Below, in pieces: positions 22,803 to 29,569 of a DNA stretch of 29,569 bases (position 1 is its first letter; each line of letters opens with the position of its first letter). Location: the IMG/VR virus record IMGVR_UViG_3300008339_000335, positions 1 to 29,569 of that record; one strand, 5' to 3'. The notes under the pieces are model-generated. The model searched no databases. It had not been told where the DNA came from and saw only the letters and a list, made by a program, of their open reading frames with translations. Made by a program: the position numbers and the translations under genes. Source of the DNA: a virus.

Positions 22803-24436
22803 GTTACACCTCGATACCGAACCAACCTATAATATTTAACACCGTACTACCTGAAAACTGCGTAGGCTGCGAGGGTAACTATTCGCAGCTAGTAGATTTT
22901 AACGACCAGCTGTTTTGGCAGTTAGAAACTGAGCCTTGCGGTGCGCTCGAATTAAAATTAAGCGCGTTAAGTAACTGGACGCAAAGCGGCAGCGAAATAA
23001 CCGCAACGGGTAACTCGGGCTACTTATTACAGCAATATTGGCGCTTCGATGTTATTACGGTTGTTAAGGTTGTTATAAGCGTTACTAATTATAATTCGGG
23101 TACACTTGTAGTTAGTTTAGCAGGCGGCTCGTTTGAATACCTTACAACGGTCGGTACGCATACGCTGTATTTGAATATAGGCAATTTAACAAGCCCCTAT
23201 TTAACGCTCGATATTTACGGGCTTGCGGGTAACTTATTTAACGGTACGTTTATAGTTGATAGCGTTGAGCCTATACCAACGGGCGCTTTATTTACGGGTA
23301 TTGTAGATGCGCAAACGTTAGCCGTCGTTCAGGTACTCGAACCCGTGCTAACGGTAAAAGACCAATATTTAACGGCGGCTATTGACCTTGCAGATTATGA
23401 GCTAACGGCGGGCTGTTACCGTTTGGCTATTGCAGATTATTGTACCAACACATGCGGGCAATACTTTATTTATAACCCTTTCTTCAGTGGCGACCCGCTA
23501 TGTATAGGCTGCGAGCCCATCGGCTGGAGTAATAATATTATTTCGGGCGGGGCGAATTGGGACGCGGGTAACGGTAGCGCAAGCATAACAATGAATACGG
23601 GCGATGTAACGCAGTTAGTAAGCGTTACCGAGCTTTGTGAAGACGTCGAATATAGCGTAACGATTAAGGTTGAAACAATGTTAAACGCCCGCCTACGTTT
23701 TCAGGTCGATAACGTTACCTACGAAACTATAAATATAGCGGGTATTTATACCTTTGACGTAACGCCAACTAGCAGCGGCGCGATAGCGTTACAGGCTTCG
23801 CAGTTCAGCTCAACACCGAGCGAAATAGAAGTAAGCTATGTAAAGGTAAGGGCGTATAAAGAACACGCGGTATATGATAAATACAGCGAGGTTATAAGTA
23901 TAGGCGATTATAGCGACGAATGCAGGTTCTTTAAGCTCGAGGGCTGCAACGCTGAAAACCAATTCGGGTTAGCCTTTAGCGGTACTTCGTTTTTACCGGG
24001 TATTCGTTTAGAGGGTAGGCAATTTAGGGCGCAGTATAATACCGACGTCGATTTATTCAGATACGCAAGCGGTCGCGCCGTTACGAGTTATGCGGATATA
24101 CGTAAACGCTGGAGCTTTTATTTTGGGCGTTTGCCTGAATACGTTTTCGACTTCCTTTCGATTATAACCTACTTCGATAACCTTTACGTTAACGGCGAAC
24201 TATACGCGCCCGCCGAAGATAGCTTCCCTGAAATTGAATACAACGACGCCGATAACTTAGGCGCTATAACAATAGACCTATTTAAGAAAAACGTTAAGGT
24301 ACGTAAGACGGTTTGCAGCGCCGCTGATGCGAACTGCTTACCGTCCATACTTGATTTAGGCGGAGAACCGTTTTTATTAACGCAAGCCGAAGACCGTATT
24401 TTAACGCAAGATAACGTTAACTTATATCAGGAATAA
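22799..24436 (+). CDS. Tail-tip protein with carbohydrate-binding-like sandwiches
   Basis: A 545-residue Cys-rich protein (NCVGCEGN near the N-terminus, CTNTCGQYF, LCIGCEP). Two segments, about residues 55-160 and 235-355, have the pattern of jelly-roll or CBM-like modules: GNSGYLLQQYWRFDVITVV with Tyr/Gly strands, and SASITMNTGDVTQLVSVTEL. Each follows a short Cys motif. A last domain (about 370-500) has SVISIGDYSDECRFFKLEG-type strands. Such modules often bind host surface sugars. Position after the distal tail gene supports a receptor-binding or tail-tip role, inferred. Confidence 0.7.
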   Translation: MSYTSIPNQPIIFNTVLPENCVGCEGNYSQLVDFNDQLFWQLETEPCGALELKLSALSNWTQSGSEITATGNSGYLLQQYWRFDVITVVKVVISVTNYNSGTLVVSLAGGSFEYLTTVGTHTLYLNIGNLTSPYLTLDIYGLAGNLFNGTFIVDSVEPIPTGALFTGIVDAQTLAVVQVLEPVLTVKDQYLTAAIDLADYELTAGCYRLAIADYCTNTCGQYFIYNPFFSGDPLCIGCEPIGWSNNIISGGANWDAGNGSASITMNTGDVTQLVSVTELCEDVEYSVTIKVETMLNARLRFQVDNVTYETINIAGIYTFDVTPTSSGAIALQASQFSSTPSEIEVSYVKVRAYKEHAVYDKYSEVISIGDYSDECRFFKLEGCNAENQFGLAFSGTSFLPGIRLEGRQFRAQYNTDVDLFRYASGRAVTSYADIRKRWSFYFGRLPEYVFDFLSIITYFDNLYVNGELYAPAEDSFPEIEYNDADNLGAITIDLFKKNVKVRKTVCSAADANCLPSILDLGGEPFLLTQAEDRILTQDNVNLYQE

Positions 24437-24442
24437 ATTTTA

Positions 24443-24450
24443 TATCTTTG
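24443..24450 (+). promoter_or_regulatory. -7 box (TATCTTTG) upstream of the tail tube gene
   Basis: TATCTTTG fits TAnnTTTG and is in the only sizeable gap (24437-24528, 92 bases) of the late region. A transcript from here would have a leader of about 70 bases, including TAGGA at 24468-24472 complementary to TCCTA at 24486-24490. This fits a strongly expressed virion gene. No clear -33 TTG is seen. Confidence 0.5.
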
Positions 24451-24528
24451 TAAAACACTAAAGCGCCGTAGGAATAAACGAGGCATCCTATTTAACAGCC
24501 GCGTATAAATTCTAAATACTTTAATTCT

Positions 24529-25065
24529 ATGGCATGCGTAAGCTATTGCGATAGTTCGTTACTAGACCATAATTTGGTTAACTGCAACGATTATAAGTTA
24601 GGCGGCGTTTCAGCTATTTTAGTGGGCGCTTGCGGTACTGCGTTAGTAGACCCCTCAGACGAAACAGAAGTTAATGCTTTGATTAGCGCCGGAACGGCTA
24701 AGCTAATTGAGGACATTCGCTTCGCTTTGCCTGCGGGTTCACCCGTAACGGTTGACAGCCCTATTGGCTGCGGCGTTCCTATTCGTATTAACGAAGACCG
24801 TACAGCAACCCTCTACGATGCGAACGTAACCGACGAAAATAATACCTTTTGGAATGATGTAAATAACCGCCGTATAGCGTGGATACTCGCGTATATGTGC
24901 GATAGCGGTAAGGTTATTTATATTAACCCGCCTGTAGGTATTAGCACTTCGGCTAACTTTATTTTGCCCGAGCAAAACAACGAACTACAACGTTATGAGG
25001 TAACGTTCAGCTGGAGGGATAAAAACATTCCTAGCCAGTACGACGCCCCTCCCGGAGTATTCTAA
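24529..25065 (+). CDS. Probable tail tube (major tail) protein
   Basis: A 178-residue protein with its own promoter. It opens MACVSYCDSSLLDHN and contains GGVSAILVGACGTALV and the closing phrase EVTFSWRDKNIPSQYDAPPGVF, similar in style to small tail-tube proteins of Bacteroidota siphoviruses as I know them (a V-T-F-S-W-x-D-x-x-I-P ending). The length and the presence of a separate promoter suit an abundant subunit. It lies after the tail-tip genes, unlike the usual order, so minor capsid or decoration protein is an alternative. Confidence 0.55.
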   Translation: MACVSYCDSSLLDHNLVNCNDYKLGGVSAILVGACGTALVDPSDETEVNALISAGTAKLIEDIRFALPAGSPVTVDSPIGCGVPIRINEDRTATLYDANVTDENNTFWNDVNNRRIAWILAYMCDSGKVIYINPPVGISTSANFILPEQNNELQRYEVTFSWRDKNIPSQYDAPPGVF

Positions 25066-25985
25066 TGGATAACCTACCAACAAATCAGAGTAACCAGCAC
25101 GCGCCTACGGGTGTCGTGTTGGTTGCTTTTGGTAAGCCGCAATATTATTGGGCGGCTTATAACCTAGCCTATTCAATTAAGCGATTTAACGCAGCTATTA
25201 ACGTTGCGCTTATTTGCGATACTAAAGAACGGGCGTGTTATTATTGCACCGACTTATTAGGCTATATAGATAGCTTTGTTGAATTACCCGAAGCGAATAT
25301 TTATACTAATAAAAAGATAGACCCCGGCAAAGCTAAAGTATTGTTATACGATTATTTGCCCTACGATAACAACCTATACTTAGACGTAGACGCGGTATGC
25401 CTAAAGGATTTACAGCCGTTAATTGATAGCTGCATTAATTCGGGCGAACCGTATTTAACCCGCGTAGTTGGCGAACATAATATTAAGCAAGGACGAGATT
25501 TTAAAGCCATGCAATGGGCTTGGGCGGATGAACTATGGCAGCACTTCGGGCTAAATAAAAACGACGTTATTTACGCTATAAACAGCTCAATACAATTCAT
25601 TAAAAAGAGCGAAACAGCTGAGGCGATTTACCGCACGGCTGCGGATTTATATTTAAATAACCCCATGCCTATTTATAAGCTACGAATGAAGTGGGGCGGC
25701 GGTCAACCCGACGAACTATACTTTAACGTAGCGTTCGGTAAAACAGGCTATAAGCCTAAAGACGTAAACGCTATTTGCTTTCAAATGAGTAAGGAGTTTA
25801 CCTATAAGCAAATCGAAGAATTATATTACCTAATGAGCTACTACGGCGGCAAGGGCTTTACACCTAGCTATTACGTGGACTGGCTCGATAGGAAGCTAAA
25901 ACAATGGATGGAAGCCGACGGCAAACAACATAAGTATTTCATACACCGAATAACCGATAACAAACATGCAGACCCCAAGCGCTAA
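25065..25985 (+). CDS. Glycosyltransferase, GT-A fold (GT8-like)
   Basis: A 306-residue enzyme in the structural cluster. It opens with the nucleotide-sugar strand TGVVLVAFGKPQYYWAAYNL (residues 15-34), has VALICDTKE, and a metal-binding DxD at 107-109 in YLDVDAVCLKDL. Downstream it has INSSIQFIK (in the acceptor-loop position), GGGQPDELYFNVAF and a Lys/Trp-rich tail. These are the features of GT8-type glycosyltransferases. A glycosyltransferase and a methyltransferase between tail and head genes suggest modification of virion protein or of phage-made glycan; substrate unknown. Overlaps both neighbours. Confidence 0.85.
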   Translation: MDNLPTNQSNQHAPTGVVLVAFGKPQYYWAAYNLAYSIKRFNAAINVALICDTKERACYYCTDLLGYIDSFVELPEANIYTNKKIDPGKAKVLLYDYLPYDNNLYLDVDAVCLKDLQPLIDSCINSGEPYLTRVVGEHNIKQGRDFKAMQWAWADELWQHFGLNKNDVIYAINSSIQFIKKSETAEAIYRTAADLYLNNPMPIYKLRMKWGGGQPDELYFNVAFGKTGYKPKDVNAICFQMSKEFTYKQIEELYYLMSYYGGKGFTPSYYVDWLDRKLKQWMEADGKQHKYFIHRITDNKHADPKR

Positions 25986-26577
25986 AAAGGAAAAACCGAA
26001 AAAGGCTACTAAGCCAAAAGCTACAAAAGAAAAAAAAGAATACGTGTACGCCCTCGAGCCGCTACCCGAAAAAACGGCAAATAATGCGCCTTGGGAAAGC
26101 GAACACGAAGTAGGCATGTTACTAGGTGCGTTTATAAAAACAAGCGGCTTAACGCGTGTATTAGACCTCGGAACGTACACGGGTAAAACTACCGACGCTA
26201 TGCTTCAGGCGCTACCCGAAAACGGGAGTATTATAAGCGTCGATATTGAAGACCATAGGGGCGAAACATTTAAGGAAATTTGCGGCTTTGATACGCGCAT
26301 TAAATATATTTTAGGCGATAGTATAGAAACATGCAAAAGCCTATACGGTCAAAAGTTCGATTTAATATTTGTCGATACGGTACACGAATGGAGCTACGCG
26401 CTACCCGAATTTAAGGCTATTGAATTGCTTATAAATAAGGGCGGCGTTTTGGCGTACCACGACTCAATTAAATTCGAGGGTATCGAGCGCCTTATAAACT
26501 ACGCTAAAGTGTTTGGATATAACGCCGTAACAATTAATACACCAGCCGGAAACGGTTTAACCTTTTTACAGAAATGA
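25966..26577 (+). CDS. SAM-dependent methyltransferase with lysine-rich tail
   Basis: A 203-residue enzyme. The first 25 residues are very Lys-rich (AKKEKPKKATKPKAT), an unstructured tail. Then a Rossmann-type methyltransferase: motif I VLDLGTYTGKTT (66-77), acidic loop IISVDIED (89-96), GDSIETC, DLIFVDTVHEW (132-142) and GGVLAYHDS (159-167). The 'VDxxH..E' and 'HDS' pattern resembles O-methyltransferases of the class that act on sugars (macrocin/cephalosporin type). It follows the glycosyltransferase with a 20-base overlap, suggesting that both act on one glycan. Confidence 0.8.
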   Translation: MQTPSAKKEKPKKATKPKATKEKKEYVYALEPLPEKTANNAPWESEHEVGMLLGAFIKTSGLTRVLDLGTYTGKTTDAMLQALPENGSIISVDIEDHRGETFKEICGFDTRIKYILGDSIETCKSLYGQKFDLIFVDTVHEWSYALPEFKAIELLINKGGVLAYHDSIKFEGIERLINYAKVFGYNAVTINTPAGNGLTFLQK

Positions 26578-26651
26578 AAACGAACTATTGCAGAACCCGA
26601 TCTTGCGGCTCGAATATTATAGACAAACCAACCGTTAAAAGTATTGCGTAA
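26574..26651 (+). CDS. Tiny Cys-containing ORF coupled on both sides
   Basis: A 25-residue frame (MKTNYCRTRSCGSN...) whose ATG overlaps the previous stop (ATGA) and whose TAA overlaps the next ATG (TAATG). This exact stop-start nesting on both ends supports translation, at least as a ribosome bridge to the portal gene. Function unknown. One of the three GATC sites lies within it. Confidence 0.5.
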   Translation: MKTNYCRTRSCGSNIIDKPTVKSIA

Positions 26652-28555
26652 TGGCACTAACACAAGACGAAGTTACCCGCGTTGTTAACCGCTTTGCCGC
26701 CATGTATAAGGGCTGGGAGAGCGCCGCAGCAAAGCACCCTATAAACCCGATAACGAAACAGCGCACGGGCGTAAGTCAATACCCCGAATATTGGGACGGC
26801 TATAACTACGCGGCTAAAATGTACGATAGCATTTTACCGCACGCCCGACCCGACGTTTACCCTGAACACTTGTTAAGCGTTCGCGCCCCAAACCAAACCG
26901 AAGCGCAGGCGCAATACATTAAGGCGAATTATAAGCCTACAACGTTAAGCGTATTCGAGGACTTTAAGGCTACGGTAAGCCGCGCGTTTGCCGACCAAAA
27001 CTGGAGTATTCGGTATAACCCCGAAACCGAGCCTATTTTCGGTAACGATACCTTTCAACGCTACGTAAATACTGAAATAGAAAAGTTTACCAGCGTTGAG
27101 GCATTCGCTAAGTCGATGCTGCCAACGCTAAAGCTAATCGACGCTAACGGTATTATAGCGATAGAACCCGAAGAAATTGAAACAACTGAAAACGAAATAG
27201 GCGAAGAAATAATAAGCAACGAACTACTAAAGCCCTACCCGCATTATTATTCATGTAAGTCTATTGTAGGGCAAAAGTTCGGCGAATATTACCTAGTAAT
27301 TATCGAAGATAAAAGCCGCGTTCGGGTAGGCTCTAAGGACGAATTAAGTGGGCTTATATTAGAGCTTTACGACGACGAAAACATTTGGAAAATAGCGCAA
27401 TATGGTAAGCGCTCAGAAATGCAATTTAGCGAGCCTGTATTATACTTTAACCACGGGCTAGGCTATGTACCCTGCGAAAAATTAAAGGGTACGCCGCAAA
27501 TGATTAATAACGAGTTAGCTTTTCAGTCGCCGTTTATTACTGCCGTGCCTTTACTCGATCAGGTAGTATTAGACGAAAGTTACCTACAAATTAGCAAGGC
27601 TACTAGCTCATTCCCGTACATGGTGGCTTTAGGTGAAATATGCGACTTTACAGACCGAGAGGGTAACAAGTGTCAGGACGGGCAAATATTCGACCCCGTT
27701 AACGGCGGCTTTAGAACGTGCGGCTCATGTTCAGGTAGCGGCGTTCGTTCGCGCTTTAGCCCGACGGGCGTTATGCTTATTAAGCCTAAGACCTCGTTAA
27801 GCGACGGCGATACGTTAAGCGGCGAATACCTTAAATTCGTTTCGCCGCCTTTGGATACGCTAAATTTTTTACGCAGCGAAATAGAAGCGCAGCTAAAAAA
27901 GAGCCGCCAAATATTGCACCTACCAAGCTCCGACGAAAGCGGCACGGTAGGCGAAGCGTCAACCGCTACGGGTTCGCTAAATAAAATGCGGGCGCTATAT
28001 GCCTTTATTAAGCCTATATCAGACCAGCTATTCGGCTTATATGAGTTTATGCTTATAACGATAGGGCGTATGCGTTACGGCGAATACTTCGGGGGCGTTA
28101 ATCTTATATACCCTACGACGTTTGATATTAGCACCCCTAGCGATTACCTAGCTATTATAGCCGAGGGTATAAAGGCGGGCGTACCGCCTGCGGTAACGTA
28201 TAGCAACGTTTATAATTACATTAAAGCTATTCACTTTACCGACGAAGAAACGAGCGCTATTTATGATTTAATTGTAAATGCAGATGAACTATTGTTAATG
28301 AGTAGCGCGGATATATTCGCCCGCTTAAATAACGGTACGGTAGAAAAATGGCAGGACGTTTTACACCACAGCGCCCCGCAATTAATAATGGAGCTTATAC
28401 GTACCTATTTGCCAACCGAGGAAGCGCCGCGCTTTGTCGATTTAGATATGAGCGAACAGGTGGCGCAACTGCGGGCGTTAGCCGCTAGTAAGGTAGCCGA
28501 ACAACTAGACCCTATTCAACAAGTACAACGGGAGTTATTAAATGGCATCGCTTGA
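26651..28555 (+). CDS. Portal protein with an inserted Cys4 motif
   Basis: A 634-residue protein directly before the Mu-F-like head gene, the usual place of the portal. It has a SQYPEYWDGYNYAAKMYD opening, a middle with ...SIRYNPETEPIFG and a C-terminal region with AHHSAPQLIMELI-like helices (LHHSAPQLIMELIRTYLP) that fit a dodecameric portal clip/crown. An unusual inserted motif has Cys331, Cys341, Cys357 and Cys360, ending CGSCSGSG as in a DnaJ-like zinc repeat. The portal is the DNA gate for the TerL motor. The call rests on context, length and fold pattern. Confidence 0.75.
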   Translation: MALTQDEVTRVVNRFAAMYKGWESAAAKHPINPITKQRTGVSQYPEYWDGYNYAAKMYDSILPHARPDVYPEHLLSVRAPNQTEAQAQYIKANYKPTTLSVFEDFKATVSRAFADQNWSIRYNPETEPIFGNDTFQRYVNTEIEKFTSVEAFAKSMLPTLKLIDANGIIAIEPEEIETTENEIGEEIISNELLKPYPHYYSCKSIVGQKFGEYYLVIIEDKSRVRVGSKDELSGLILELYDDENIWKIAQYGKRSEMQFSEPVLYFNHGLGYVPCEKLKGTPQMINNELAFQSPFITAVPLLDQVVLDESYLQISKATSSFPYMVALGEICDFTDREGNKCQDGQIFDPVNGGFRTCGSCSGSGVRSRFSPTGVMLIKPKTSLSDGDTLSGEYLKFVSPPLDTLNFLRSEIEAQLKKSRQILHLPSSDESGTVGEASTATGSLNKMRALYAFIKPISDQLFGLYEFMLITIGRMRYGEYFGGVNLIYPTTFDISTPSDYLAIIAEGIKAGVPPAVTYSNVYNYIKAIHFTDEETSAIYDLIVNADELLLMSSADIFARLNNGTVEKWQDVLHHSAPQLIMELIRTYLPTEEAPRFVDLDMSEQVAQLRALAASKVAEQLDPIQQVQRELLNGIA

Positions 28556-29453
28556 CGAACTGGTTAAAAAGAAACTAGCGCTTTACGAGAGCATACCCGA
28601 AAAGTTAGCGACGCAAGCCGAACGGGCGCAGCGTGAAAGCTGGGAAAAGGTATTACCGTTAATCGAAGAAATGGATACAGACGCCAACGGTAACATAACG
28701 CAAACCGAAGACAATATAAGGCGCATAGGCATAATAGCCGAAGAACTTAATAAGAGTTTAGCGGGAGGCGAATACCGCGACGCCGTTCAGGATTTTTTAG
28801 GTTCAATAGACGATAGTGTTAACCTAACGAATGAAATAGCGCAAGAATTTGAACGCGGGTTCGAGCCTACCAACGCCCAAAGGCAATTAGTACAAATCTC
28901 AAAGCAAAACGCTATAACCTCTTTTTTCGGTAGCGGCTTACGCGACCGCGTTACGCAGCCTTTTATTGAGCAGCTAACGGCTAACATAGCCGCACGCGCC
29001 CCGTTACGCGAAGCTGTTAAGGCTTTAAAAATGCAGGTCGTAGGGGACGCGAACCTTGACGGTAAGCTATTAAGCAACGTTAAGAGCGTAGCCTATACAG
29101 CGCAAGCGGTCGCAGACCGTAGTTATTCAGCTGCGGTTAACGAGGACTTAGGCATAGAATGGTTTAGATATGCGGGCGGCGATATACCTACAACGCGCCC
29201 CTTTTGCGACCATAGAAAGGGGCAAATATTCCATAAAAAGGAAATAGAGGCGTGGGGTCGCGGCGATAATAGCGCGGGTATAAAAGATATACGCGAGGGT
29301 ACATGGGCGGGGCGTATAGACGGTACAGATGAAAAAACGATATTTACCTTTGTAGGCGGCTGGAATTGTCGCCATAATTTAGTGCCCGTTACCGAGCGGC
29401 GTGTACCCGACGAAGTAAAGGCAAGGGCGCGAGCTGAGGGGTATATCGATTAA
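28542..29453 (+). CDS. Head morphogenesis protein (Mu F / SPP1 gp7-like) with a calcium-loop-like motif
   Basis: A 303-residue protein. Residues 204-280 show the head-morphogenesis signature: GIEWFRYAGG, TTRPFCDHRKGQIF (Cys222, His224) and FVGGWNCRHNLVPV (Cys276, His278), as in Mu gpF. An N-terminal helical part carries DTDANGNITQTE (residues 45-56), which fits the EF-hand loop consensus, and DANLDGKLLSN near 170 is a second, weaker acidic loop. Such proteins are minor head proteins that act with the portal in assembly. The gene overlaps the portal gene by 14 bases. Confidence 0.85.
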   Translation: MASLDELVKKKLALYESIPEKLATQAERAQRESWEKVLPLIEEMDTDANGNITQTEDNIRRIGIIAEELNKSLAGGEYRDAVQDFLGSIDDSVNLTNEIAQEFERGFEPTNAQRQLVQISKQNAITSFFGSGLRDRVTQPFIEQLTANIAARAPLREAVKALKMQVVGDANLDGKLLSNVKSVAYTAQAVADRSYSAAVNEDLGIEWFRYAGGDIPTTRPFCDHRKGQIFHKKEIEAWGRGDNSAGIKDIREGTWAGRIDGTDEKTIFTFVGGWNCRHNLVPVTERRVPDEVKARARAEGYID

Positions 29454-29460
29454 ACAAAAA

Positions 29461-29500
29461 GGGCGGTGGTTAGCCGCCCATTATTTCTTTTTTTTATTTT
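29461..29500. terminator. Bidirectional terminator at the end of the late operon
   Basis: GGGCGG (29461-29466), loop TGGTTAG, CCGCCC (29474-29479). In the + direction a T-rich tract with TTTCTTTTTTTTATTTT follows; in the - direction the hairpin is followed by TTTTTG. It closes the late + strand operon and also the minus-strand gene on the right. Confidence 0.8.
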
Positions 29501-29568
29501 GCTTTGCATTTCATAAAATTTTCAGCTTTAATAACTCCGCATTCTACTAAATTTTCAGCAGTTTCAAA
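29494..29568 (-). CDS. C-terminal end of a minus-strand gene (partial)
   Basis: On the minus strand an open frame from the window edge codes for 24 residues ending in AENLVECGVIKAENFMKCKAK, with TAA at 29494-29496. The phrase AENxxxCGVIKAENF has a repeat-like look, and AT-rich codon use differs from the late genes. It is the only supported minus-strand gene and converges with the late operon. Function unknown; the start is outside the window. Confidence 0.55.
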   Translation of the reverse strand, partial: FETAENLVECGVIKAENFMKCKAK

Positions 29569-29569
29569 T

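Noticed and set aside
1-29569. tRNA genes, CRISPR arrays, insertion sequences and integrase
   Set aside because: No cloverleaf, no spaced direct repeats of 24-40 bases, and no transposase or recombinase motifs were seen.

Overview
The window is most of the genome of a tailed, long-tailed (siphovirus-like) dsDNA phage of a Bacteroidota host, or a prophage of that kind. Three things point to Bacteroidota: repeated promoter elements of the TAnnTTTG type, one pair of which has a TTG exactly 19 bases upstream; A/C-rich leaders with almost no Shine-Dalgarno sequences; and gene families typical of phages of this phylum (DUF6549-like, DUF6171-like, a short HTH replication initiator followed by a DnaB helicase). 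Almost every gene is on the + strand and most overlap their neighbour by 1 to 20 bases. The exception is the 3' end of a minus-strand gene at the right edge. No integrase, tRNA or CRISPR array is seen, and no convincing major capsid protein, so the window is probably not the whole genome.

Layout. 1-3205: end of a structural operon, a small tail/appendage-like protein, a GH24 lysozyme with an E-C-T triad, a two-helix holin candidate, membrane proteins including a DUF6549-like/spanin-like protein, and an unusual PAS + histidine-phosphotransfer-helix protein that lacks a kinase ATPase domain. 3250-7318: early operon behind a strong promoter with small proteins, an SSB-like protein with an acidic tail, a coiled-coil protein, an HTH protein, and two PD-(D/E)XK nucleases (RecE/YqaJ-like and VRR-NUC). 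7345-9539: an AT-richer cassette of a GNAT-methyltransferase fusion and a cysteine-rich, radical-SAM-like protein, joined by a stop-start overlap; this is a candidate DNA hypermodification pair. 9557-9672: a strongly structured, pseudoknot-forming noncoding RNA ending in a T7 tract. 9676-12126: replication initiator, with a probable origin (six 11-bp iterons plus AT-rich 9-bp repeats) inside its coding sequence, and a DnaB helicase. 12128-14482: small proteins and a DGQHR/ParB-like protein. 14493-16341: small protein, terminase small and large subunits. 16338-24436: small proteins, tail-assembly-chaperone candidate, tape measure and two tail-tip proteins. 24443-29453: probable tail tube protein with its own promoter, a glycosyltransferase and a methyltransferase, portal and Mu-F-like head morphogenesis protein, then a bidirectional terminator.

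How the genes fit together: the SSB, nucleases, initiator, helicase and origin form a lambda-like replication/recombination module. The terminase-tail-portal-head block is late. The portal and head genes lie after the tail genes, not directly after the terminase.

The strongest unexplained signals are the near-total absence of GATC (3 found) and GGCC (none found), the GNAT-MTase/radical-SAM pair, the pseudoknotted RNA, the in-gene iteron origin, a duplicated 67-bp promoter-operator, start codons placed 4-5 bases after a -7 box (likely leaderless mRNAs), and the ATPase-less histidine-kinase fragment. All functional calls rest on reading motifs by eye; no database search was possible.
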